A DNA stretch of 20,994 nucleotides, from NCBI GenBank assembly GCA_005880345.1, contig VBGE01000138.1, positions 1 to 20,994 of the forward strand, in the 5' to 3' direction. Shown one piece after another: positions 15,797-20,994 of this stretch. The translations under genes were made by a program, and so were the position numbers. Numbering within the stretch: the stretch's first letter is position 1; the number at the start of each line of letters is the position of its first letter. This DNA comes from Chloroflexota bacterium. Its GTDB lineage: Bacteria; Chloroflexota; Dormibacteria; Dormibacterales; Dormibacteraceae. Under the pieces are notes generated by a model, which did no database searches, was not told the origin of the DNA, and saw only the letters and a program-made list of their open reading frames with translations.

Positions 15797-16681
15797 GTGA
15801 AGCTCACGCGCGAGGCGGGCGACATCCTGGGCAAGGCCTCGATCGGCATGCTCGCGCTGCGCTCGGGGCGCCTGCCGCTGGTCAATCCCGCAGTGTTCAG
15901 CTTCGCGCGCGGCTCGGTGTGGATGACGACTTCGCGCTACGCCGCCAAGACGATCATCGCCCGCCGCGACCCCCGCGCCGCGTTCCTGGTCGACGGTGGC
16001 ACCAAAGCGGTGCTGCTGCGCGGGACGGCCGAGGTGCTGGACCCGCTGAAGGTGGCCAGCCAGGTCCGCGCGATGCTCGAAGGGCCGGGATACGCGCTCG
16101 GCATGGCCGAGTACGCGCTGCGCAACGCTCCGTTCTTCGCGGGCTACGCTCTCGACATTGCTCGGCTGCCACGCGAGTGGATGCCGTACAACCGCGTCGT
16201 GCTGCGGTTGCGCCTGACCGTGGCCGACCTGGTCGAAGGCGCTCCTTTTCCGCCGGCGCAGGCGGCGCGGGTGCCGGCAGTCCCCGCTGAGGTGAGCCGG
16301 CGCCTCGCAGGCGTGTCGCGAGCGTATGCGTGCTGGATCGAGGGCGGCGTGCCCGTGCTACGGCCGGCGTTCTGGGAGGTCGACCGCGGCCAGGTCACGG
16401 TCGCCCCGACCAGCGGCCGCCCGCGAGTGGGGTCGCCCGGCGCTCTAGTCGTCGAGTCGCATCACCGCTTCCGGCCCTCGATGATGGTCGGGGCTTGCAT
16501 CCGCGGCACGTTCGCGCCGTCGAGCGACGGCGACTCTATCGCTGAGCGGTATGGGCTCGCGCCTCCCGAGGTGCCGCCGGTGATCGACCTGAAAGTCGAG
16601 CGCGTCACGTCCTGGCGTGGGTTCGCCATCACGACCGCCGCGCCGCGCGGCGCGCGTCACCTGCGCATGGCGGAAGGCTGA
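15797..16681 (+). CDS. Pyridoxamine 5'-phosphate oxidase-like split-barrel protein
   Basis: A 294-residue protein whose first 140 residues match the flavin-binding split beta-barrel pattern (ILGKASIGMLALRSGRLPLVNPAVFSF, WMTTSRYAAKTIIARRDPRAAF, KAVLLRGTAEVLD). A second, more diverged half from about residue 170 (YACWIEGGVPVLRPAFWEVD, then ALVVESHHRFRPSMMVGACIRG) looks like a second copy of a similar barrel. It could therefore act as a pseudo-dimer. The family includes F420- and FMN-dependent reductases and haem-binding proteins; the cofactor is not decided by the sequence. It starts with GTG at 15797, and its TGA overlaps the fdhD ATG by one base, so the two are probably co-translated. Confidence 0.75.
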   Translation: MKLTREAGDILGKASIGMLALRSGRLPLVNPAVFSFARGSVWMTTSRYAAKTIIARRDPRAAFLVDGGTKAVLLRGTAEVLDPLKVASQVRAMLEGPGYALGMAEYALRNAPFFAGYALDIARLPREWMPYNRVVLRLRLTVADLVEGAPFPPAQAARVPAVPAEVSRRLAGVSRAYACWIEGGVPVLRPAFWEVDRGQVTVAPTSGRPRVGSPGALVVESHHRFRPSMMVGACIRGTFAPSSDGDSIAERYGLAPPEVPPVIDLKVERVTSWRGFAITTAAPRGARHLRMAEG

Positions 16682-17514
16682 TGGCTCGACCCGCAGCGCC
16701 GGGAGTACGCATCCGCAAGTGGAGCGCCGGGCAATGGACCGAAGCGCCGGACGCGGTCGTGACCGAGGAGCCGCTGCAGCTGATGCTCGACGGCGAAGAG
16801 CTTTCTGTGGTGATGCGCACGCCGGGCAATGACGTCGAGCTGGCCGCGGGCCTGATGTTCGCGGAGGGCATCGTGCGGTCGCGCGACGAGATACGGCTGA
16901 TGCGAATCAGCGCTGAGTCCGGCGAGACCGAGCCGCGCATTGCAGTCGAGTCGTCGATCGTCGAGTCGAACCAGGTCGACGTCCGCCTTGCCGGTGAACC
17001 CCGACGCAGACCGGAGCGATCGATGCTCGCCAGCTCGGCGTGCGGCGTGTGCGGCGCGGTCCTGATCGAGGATCTGCGTCGGGACCTGGCGGTGCTGCCG
17101 GCGGGTCCATCGTTGGCAGCGGCCCTGTTGCCCTCGCTGGTGGAGAGGATGCGCTCGGGTCAGGGTGTATTCGAGCGCACTGGCGGGCTTCATGCGGCCG
17201 GATTGTTCGACGCGGCAGGCGAGCTGATCTGCATGCGCGAGGATGTGGGCCGGCACAACGCTGTCGACAAGGTGGTCGGCCGAATGCTGCTCGACGGCCG
17301 GATCCCAGCCCGAAACACGATTCTTGTCGCCAGCGGTCGTGCGGGTTACGAGATCGTGCAGAAAACCATCACCGCCGGAATCCCGGTGCTCGCCGCCGTG
17401 GGCGCACCCTCGAGCCTGGCGGTTGCCCTGGCGCGCGACTTCAACCAGACGCTCATCGGCTTCCTGCGGGGTGAGCGGTTCAACGTGTATTCGGCGTCCG
17501 AGCGACTGACGTAG
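16681..17514 (+). CDS. fdhD: FdhD, formate dehydrogenase accessory sulfurtransferase
   Basis: Cytoplasmic protein that passes sulfur from the cysteine desulfurase IscS to the molybdenum bis-MGD cofactor of formate dehydrogenase and related oxidoreductases. The 277-residue protein has the CxxC sulfur-carrying pair C121/C124 in SACGVCGAVL. Conserved blocks follow: GGLHAAGLF, EDVGRHNAVDKVVGRML, SGRAGYEIVQK and GIPVLAAVGAPSSLAVALA. The ATG at 16681 overlaps the upstream stop (TGATG). No formate dehydrogenase subunit or molybdenum-cofactor gene lies in this window, so its client enzyme must be elsewhere; the split-barrel protein upstream is the only plausible redox neighbour. Confidence 0.95.
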   Translation: MARPAAPGVRIRKWSAGQWTEAPDAVVTEEPLQLMLDGEELSVVMRTPGNDVELAAGLMFAEGIVRSRDEIRLMRISAESGETEPRIAVESSIVESNQVDVRLAGEPRRRPERSMLASSACGVCGAVLIEDLRRDLAVLPAGPSLAAALLPSLVERMRSGQGVFERTGGLHAAGLFDAAGELICMREDVGRHNAVDKVVGRMLLDGRIPARNTILVASGRAGYEIVQKTITAGIPVLAAVGAPSSLAVALARDFNQTLIGFLRGERFNVYSASERLT

Positions 17515-17516
17515 GT

Positions 17517-18089
17517 TTGCATCGAGCCGTGATCTCGGTTGTCCTCCAGCGGCCGCTGGCGCGCGCCCTCGTGATGTCCGCTTACGTGCTGGGGGTCGAG
17601 TGGGCGCGGGCCCTGGTCATGCGGGCGCCGGGGGCGATGTTTCCTGCCTTGATCCTGGGCGGCGCGGCGCTCGTGCTGGCCGCGGCCGGATGGCAACCGA
17701 AGCGGCTCGGCATCGGCCGCGACCGGCTCCTCCTTCGGATCCTTGGCGGCCTCGCGCTGGGTGTCGTCCTGCTCCTGCCCGCGGCGGTGCGTCCGGGTTC
17801 AGCCCCGTTGCTGCCGTTCGGTTTAGCGGTCGCTGCGATTGCGATCTCGATCGGCGAGGAGATCGCCTTCCGCGGCGCCCTTTACGCGGCGCTGGAGGAC
17901 GTGGGCGGGGCGCCGGTCGCCATCCTCGGGTCCACGGTGCTGTGGACGGCGGCACATGCGCTGTCGCATCCGCCTGCATTTCTCGGCGCCGTTTTTGCCG
18001 CAGGACTGGTGCTCGCGCTGTGGCGCTGGGCATGCAGGGACCTGGTTGGACCGGTCGTGGGCCATGTCCTGGCGGACCTCGCACTGTGA
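17517..18089 (+). CDS. CPBP-family intramembrane metalloprotease
   Basis: Membrane protein of up to 190 residues with the three CPBP (Abi/CAAX protease 2) motifs: the glutamate pair and arginine in GEEIAFRGALYAALE (E114, E115), the histidine in WTAAHALSHPP, and the C-terminal HVLADLAL. Hydrophobic segments include ALILGGAALVLAAAG, LGGLALGVVLLLPAAV and LPFGLAVAAIAISI. Known members include CAAX prenyl proteases and bacteriocin-immunity-like proteins; the substrate here is unknown. The TTG at 17517 gives the longest form, and a GTG at 17529 (VISVVLQRPLARAL) is an equally reasonable start. It follows fdhD by two bases, and its stop overlaps the next GTG (GTGA), so it is co-transcribed with an exported protein that might be its partner or substrate. 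Confidence 0.82.
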   Translation: MHRAVISVVLQRPLARALVMSAYVLGVEWARALVMRAPGAMFPALILGGAALVLAAAGWQPKRLGIGRDRLLLRILGGLALGVVLLLPAAVRPGSAPLLPFGLAVAAIAISIGEEIAFRGALYAALEDVGGAPVAILGSTVLWTAAHALSHPPAFLGAVFAAGLVLALWRWACRDLVGPVVGHVLADLAL

Positions 18090-18799
18090 GGCGACCGGCG
18101 CTGCTCGCGGCGGCGGCGGTGGCGTACGTGCTTGCCGCGTGGGCGGTCGCGCCCGGTTTTTATGACGGGTTTGGGCCGCCGGCACCGTACAACTTCACCT
18201 GTCCGCCCCCGCAGGCCGGCGCCAACACCAAGCCGACCTCCGGCCACGCCACCATCAAGGTGATCAACGGGATCAGCGACGCTGCCTCCGCTTATGACGA
18301 TGACGGGCAGATCGTCATCGGCTTTCTGCCAGGTGCGTTCGACGTCACGGGCAAGACGAGTGTCAGTGTCGACGTCGTGCCGCTCGACACGTGTCCCAAG
18401 CCGCCCGCGATCGCGTTCGTGACCAACGTGTATCACGTGACAGCGGACGCGCCGCTGCTCAAGTCCGTGACCGTGACGATGCGCTATTCGAACCTGGAAC
18501 CCGACCCGTCGGATGTCTATCTCGCGTCAGATCCGAACGGAACGTGGAAGAGCCTCGGCCGCTCGTCGCAGGCGCAGCCGTTCACGGTCAACACCTCGAC
18601 GACATCGCTGGGTTACTTTGCCGCCGGCTACCCGAGCGCATCGCCCCCGCCGAACACGGTGACCGTCGGGGGCGGGCAGACACTGCCGATCGTGGTGGCG
18701 GTGCTGATCGTGGCCGTCGTTCTCGCGGGACTGCCGCTCGCTGTCGTGCGAAGACGACGTTCGGCATCATCGGAAGCAGACGCGGACGACGAAGCCTAG
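18086..18799 (+). CDS. Exported, C-terminally membrane-anchored protein of unknown function
   Basis: A 237-residue protein that I do not recognise. A hydrophobic N-terminal segment after two arginines (RRPALLAAAAVAYVLAAW) looks like a signal peptide or anchor. An outward-facing domain rich in threonine, serine, valine and aspartate has alternating beta-strand character (SVSVDVVPLDTCPKPPAIAF, LLKSVTVTMRYSNLEPDPSD). Only two cysteines (in FTCPPP and LDTCPK) are present and could pair. A proline-rich stalk (SASPPPNTVTVGGG) leads to a transmembrane helix (PIVVAVLIVAVVLAGLPLAV), an RRRR stop-transfer and an acidic tail. That is a type I cell-surface architecture. The GTG at 18086 overlaps the CPBP stop. 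It converges with the paa genes with only three bases between stop codons. Confidence 0.8.
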   Translation: MRRPALLAAAAVAYVLAAWAVAPGFYDGFGPPAPYNFTCPPPQAGANTKPTSGHATIKVINGISDAASAYDDDGQIVIGFLPGAFDVTGKTSVSVDVVPLDTCPKPPAIAFVTNVYHVTADAPLLKSVTVTMRYSNLEPDPSDVYLASDPNGTWKSLGRSSQAQPFTVNTSTTSLGYFAAGYPSASPPPNTVTVGGGQTLPIVVAVLIVAVVLAGLPLAVVRRRRSASSEADADDEA

Positions 18800-18802
18800 G
18801 CG

Positions 18803-18931
18803 CTAGTCGTACTTGATCGCTTCGAACACAGTGCCGCGCTTTCGGCAGCGGTACTGCAGCGTCATCGCCTGCGTGCCGAAGAGCGAGATGACCTCGGCGT
18901 CTCTCGCCTGACAGTGTGGGCAGCGGGGTTC
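18803..18931 (-). CDS. Detached PaaD-type zinc ribbon lacking its own start codon
   Basis: About 42 residues after the paaC stop, in the frame one base further on, match the C-terminal zinc ribbon of PaaD/PaaJ. The fragment begins EPRCPHCQARDAEVISLFGT, continues through MTLQYRC and ends VFEAIKYD. In E. coli PaaD this module is fused to the DUF59 domain, which here is the separate paaD gene. The frame is open from the stop codon at 19028-19030 but holds no ATG, GTG, TTG or CTG before the first cysteine. A +1 shift at the paaC TGA would append it to PaaC. The fourth zinc ligand expected in YRCxxC is arginine (codon CGC, one change from TGC). The fragment may be a frameshift product, a decaying gene or the result of a sequence error. 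Confidence 0.6.
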   Translation of the reverse strand, partial: EPRCPHCQARDAEVISLFGTQAMTLQYRCRKRGTVFEAIKYD

Positions 18932-19658
18932 AGGCCGCGGTGTGTTTCGCGGCGGCGGGCGGCGCGTACTTCTTCTCCTCCAGGCCTCGCAGCATCCCGA
19001 ACGTGTGCGCGTCGATGGCGCCGGGGCTCACACGGCGCCGAGCTGGATCCCACATCTTCCAATCGACGGCGACAGGCGGCGCTTTCGTTTCCAGCCGGCC
19101 CTCGATGCGGGCGAGCAGGTCCTGCGGGCCCATGCTGAGCCTGCCCTCTCGATGCAGCATGGCGACATCGCCATCCGGCGGGCCGAACCACTCGATGGCT
19201 TCCCGCCAGGCTCGGTCTCTCGGTCCGCTGTCGATGCCAGAGCGCAGCCAGCTTCGCCCGTGGAGGAAGTGGTAGCGCTCCTCCATCAGCATCTTGCGGA
19301 GGCGGTGCTGCAGCACCTCCACCGAGCCGCCGACGCATGCCTCGATCATCGCCGTGAAGGCGGTATCGAGGATGGCGTTGGCGGCCACGAACTGGCTCCA
19401 CTCGGTCCAGGGCTCGTCGAAGTAAGCGAGGTTGCAGAGGCTCTTGGCGTCCGACTCGCGTTCGGCGCCGCGCGGGTCGTGGCCGAGCGGTTCCAGGCAT
19501 CCGTACAGGACACGGCTGTGGCCGAGGTCGTCAAGACCCATCGCCGCAGCCGCGATGTCGGCCTCGAGCGAAGGGGCGCGCGTGGCCCACTCGGCATAGC
19601 GCAGGCCGAGCATCTGCTTGTTGTCGGCGAGGCTGAGGACGAGGTCGCTTAGGCTCAA
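18930..19658 (-). CDS. paaC: Phenylacetyl-CoA 1,2-epoxidase structural subunit PaaC
   Basis: Ferritin-like subunit that supports the catalytic PaaA in the ring-epoxidising multicomponent oxygenase of aerobic phenylacetate degradation. The 242-residue protein has PaaC-type helices: LADNKQMLGLRYAEWATRAP, SLEADIAAAAMGLDDLGHSR, then WSQFVAANAILDTAF and MLMEERYHFLHGRSWL. I chose the TTG at 19658 because it overlaps the paaB stop (TTGA) and sits where PaaC homologues begin. The open frame extends to 19721, but that stretch lies inside paaB. The C-terminus (DPARRRVSPGAIDAHTFGML onward) differs from E. coli PaaC and ends in a low-complexity alanine/lysine tail right before the zinc-ribbon fragment. 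Confidence 0.87.
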   Translation of the reverse strand: MSLSDLVLSLADNKQMLGLRYAEWATRAPSLEADIAAAAMGLDDLGHSRVLYGCLEPLGHDPRGAERESDAKSLCNLAYFDEPWTEWSQFVAANAILDTAFTAMIEACVGGSVEVLQHRLRKMLMEERYHFLHGRSWLRSGIDSGPRDRAWREAIEWFGPPDGDVAMLHREGRLSMGPQDLLARIEGRLETKAPPVAVDWKMWDPARRRVSPGAIDAHTFGMLRGLEEKKYAPPAAAKHTAA

Positions 19659-19879
19659 GCCTCTCCCGGTGACCACAGGCGGATCACATCGGCCTTGCGC
19701 ACGATAGCCATCTCGCACCAACGCTCCTCGTCATAGGTCGCGCGCGCGTAGGCCATCGCGAGGTCCGCGTCCGGCGCGACCACGCTGCCGACCAGGTGCA
19801 GCGGATCGACACGCGCCTTGCGTGCGAAGACCTCGTACTCGACAGCGTCGCCGCTGACGCGCTTGTAGCCATCGCTCAT
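19655..19879 (-). CDS. paaB: Phenylacetyl-CoA epoxidase subunit PaaB
   Basis: Small accessory subunit of the phenylacetyl-CoA epoxidase, 74 residues here against roughly 95 in E. coli. The recognisable core is YEVFARKARVDPLHLVGSVV followed by APDADLAMAYARATYDEERW and EMAIVRKADVIRL; the last block corresponds to the strand usually written W-x-V-x-x-x-D-I. The ATG at 19879 overlaps the paaD stop (ATGA) and its own stop overlaps the paaC TTG, so all three are translationally coupled. The protein bridges PaaAC heterodimers in the E. coli complex; that role is assumed here from family membership. Confidence 0.85.
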   Translation of the reverse strand: MSDGYKRVSGDAVEYEVFARKARVDPLHLVGSVVAPDADLAMAYARATYDEERWCEMAIVRKADVIRLWSPGEA

Positions 19880-20184
19880 ACGGCGAGGCCCCATGCCTCG
19901 AGCGCGTCGCGGCCGTTCTGCGTCATGCGGGCCGCGGTCCACGGCGGGTCCCAGACGATGTTCACGCGAACCTCGTTCACATCTGCTTCCCTGAGCAATC
20001 GCTCGCGCACGTCTTCGAGGATGAAGTCGGAGGCGGGGCAGCCCATCGCGGTGAAGGTGAGGTCGACCTCAACTGCGCCACGGTGTTCGCGCACGTCGTA
20101 GATGACGCCAAGGTCGACCAGGTTCACCGGCATCTCGGGATCCTGAACCTCGGCCAGCGCGGCCCAGAGGTGATCGGTGCTCAT
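19876..20184 (-). CDS. paaD: PaaD, DUF59/MIP18-type assembly factor (without zinc ribbon)
   Basis: A 102-residue DUF59 protein, the N-terminal module of PaaD/PaaJ. The group is related to iron-sulfur assembly factors and is needed for a functional phenylacetyl-CoA epoxidase. Motifs are VQDPEMPVNLVDLGVIYDV (the D-P-E-x-P signature), FTAMGCPASDFILEDVRE with the conserved cysteine, and IVWDPPWTAARMT. Full-length PaaD (about 165 residues in E. coli) continues into a zinc ribbon. Here the protein stops at GLAV and that ribbon sits downstream of paaC instead. The ATG at 20184 overlaps the paaA stop (ATGA) and the stop overlaps the paaB ATG. An open frame continues upstream to 20370 but lies within paaA. 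Confidence 0.88.
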   Translation of the reverse strand: MSTDHLWAALAEVQDPEMPVNLVDLGVIYDVREHRGAVEVDLTFTAMGCPASDFILEDVRERLLREADVNEVRVNIVWDPPWTAARMTQNGRDALEAWGLAV

Positions 20185-20994
20185 GACTCCTGGTGGTGCG
20201 CCTTGCGGAAGTTGTGGAACTCTTCCTGGAACATCGCGACCATCTCGGCGTTTCTCGGCCCTCGTTCGCGCCAGCGGGCGAGGACGTCGTCCCAGGTGAT
20301 GGGGTGCTTGAAATCCCAACGTTTCTCTCCGGCGTCGAACTCGCAGGGGAACGGGTAGTCGAGCTCCCACACGTCCTTGCCGTCTTTGGTTTCCTTATGC
20401 GCCGGGACCTTGACGCCGATCTGCTCGCAGTAGGGCACGACAGTCGACAGCCACCACTGGCGAAGCTGGTCGTTGGTGAGTCCTTTGAGCCGGTACTCGA
20501 GCTGGGTCGAGTGCATCTTCTTCGAGTCGGGTAGGCCGAACCACTCGACGCTGAGGGGAAACATCCAGTCGACAGCTCGCTGCAGCTCGTCTTTGGCCGC
20601 GCCGCCGGAGGCGCTGATGCGCTTCATCCAGGTGCGGCCGTTGCGGAGGTGGAAGTTCTCCTCGAGCATCACCTTGTTCAGTCCACGCTTCCACGGCCCG
20701 TAGGAACACTTGTCGTGGATGTCGCCGAGGAGGCAGAAGCCGGCCTGGTCGTAAAAGCCGTTGGCGACGACGAGCTCGGTCCAGCTGTCGAGAGGGACGT
20801 CGAAGGCGTAGGGGTAGCGGAAGCTCTTGGGGTCGCGGCTGAAGATCAGCTTTTCCTGGTCCTCGCCCAGCTCTTCGAGGATGTGATAGGCAATATGGGC
20901 GTGGGCCAGCTCGTCCTGGATGATGGCGATGCCGGTCATGAAGGCGTTGATGCTCGGTGCTCTCTTTGCCGCCAGGTAGTAGGCCGGCGCGGAG
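20181..20994 (-). CDS. paaA: Phenylacetyl-CoA 1,2-epoxidase catalytic subunit PaaA (partial)
   Basis: Di-iron catalytic subunit that epoxidises the aromatic ring of phenylacetyl-CoA. The frame is open from the window edge; 270 residues are visible, and about 50 N-terminal residues, including the start and a first iron-ligand helix, are missing compared with the roughly 310-320 residue family. Iron-ligand motifs are present: the E-x-x-H of IIQDELAHAHIAYHILEEL and the second E-x-x-x-H in MLEENFHLRNGRTWM, with TELVVANGFYDQAGF between. The C-terminus (CEFDAGEKRWDFKHPITWDD) is typical. The first visible residues SAPAYYLAAKRAPSINAF match the usual entry to the second helix. It is the upstream gene of paaADBC, and any promoter or paaE lies beyond the right edge. 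Confidence 0.92.
   Translation of the reverse strand, partial: SAPAYYLAAKRAPSINAFMTGIAIIQDELAHAHIAYHILEELGEDQEKLIFSRDPKSFRYPYAFDVPLDSWTELVVANGFYDQAGFCLLGDIHDKCSYGPWKRGLNKVMLEENFHLRNGRTWMKRISASGGAAKDELQRAVDWMFPLSVEWFGLPDSKKMHSTQLEYRLKGLTNDQLRQWWLSTVVPYCEQIGVKVPAHKETKDGKDVWELDYPFPCEFDAGEKRWDFKHPITWDDVLARWRERGPRNAEMVAMFQEEFHNFRKAHHQES

Noticed and set aside
1..20994. CRISPR arrays, insertion sequences, prophage, attachment sites, tRNA or rRNA genes
   Set aside because: No regularly spaced repeats, transposase, integrase or RNA-gene sequence was seen on either strand; the window looks like ordinary chromosome.

Overview
This is a dense, high-GC, entirely chromosomal-looking bacterial window. Intergenic gaps are all under about 140 bases. 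There is no CRISPR array, insertion sequence, tRNA or rRNA that I can see. The gene families (PPK1 with CYTH-CHAD, HutF-type histidine degradation, PaaABCD, FdhD, an Flp pilin), the frequent GTG/TTG starts and the many starts without a Shine-Dalgarno sequence suggest a soil-type Terrabacteria lineage such as Chloroflexota, Dormibacterota or Actinomycetota. That placement is inference, not a database result.

Layout, left to right. (1) 1-2466, minus strand: a LysR regulator overlaps the start of an ABC exporter ATPase, which overlaps an ABC-2 permease that runs off the left edge. (2) 2605-2763: a 52-residue orphan Flp pilin, followed by a strong hairpin. (3) 2828-8426: a polyphosphate module. 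It consists of one 1223-codon ORF fusing a GH13 alpha-glucosidase to a complete polyphosphate kinase (PPK1), a CYTH-CHAD gene broken by an internal deletion, and a SixA-type phosphatase. (4) 8447-14005: a histidine-utilisation operon hutH-hutU-hutF-hutI joined by 4-base stop/start overlaps. (5) 14010-14559: a small four-helix membrane protein with its own -35/-10 promoter, Shine-Dalgarno and classic terminator. (6) 14591-15786: a divergent pair, an RDD membrane protein and an SRPBCC protein, with start codons only about 20 bases apart. (7) 15797-18799: a tightly packed run of a PNPOx-like split-barrel protein, FdhD, a CPBP intramembrane protease and an exported membrane-anchored protein of unknown function. 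(8) 18803-20994, minus strand: phenylacetyl-CoA epoxidase genes in the order paaA-paaD-paaB-paaC, with paaA running off the right edge, followed by a detached PaaD-type zinc ribbon.

How the genes work together. PPK1 makes polyphosphate, CHAD domains bind it, CYTH domains hydrolyse triphosphates, and SixA-like enzymes remove phosphate from histidine, so region 3 reads as polyphosphate metabolism joined to a sugar hydrolase. HutH, HutU, HutI and HutF take histidine to N-formylglutamate; the final deformylase HutG is not in the window. The paa genes encode the ring-epoxidising oxygenase of aerobic phenylacetate degradation; the reductase PaaE is not in the window.

The most notable points are the GH13-PPK1 fusion, three otherwise conserved genes carrying internal damage (CHAD, HutF, the PaaD zinc ribbon), a Cys-Ser-Gly triad in HutH where Ala-Ser-Gly is usual, and a recurring -10-like hexamer 6-7 bases before the first start codon of transcription units, which suggests leaderless mRNAs.
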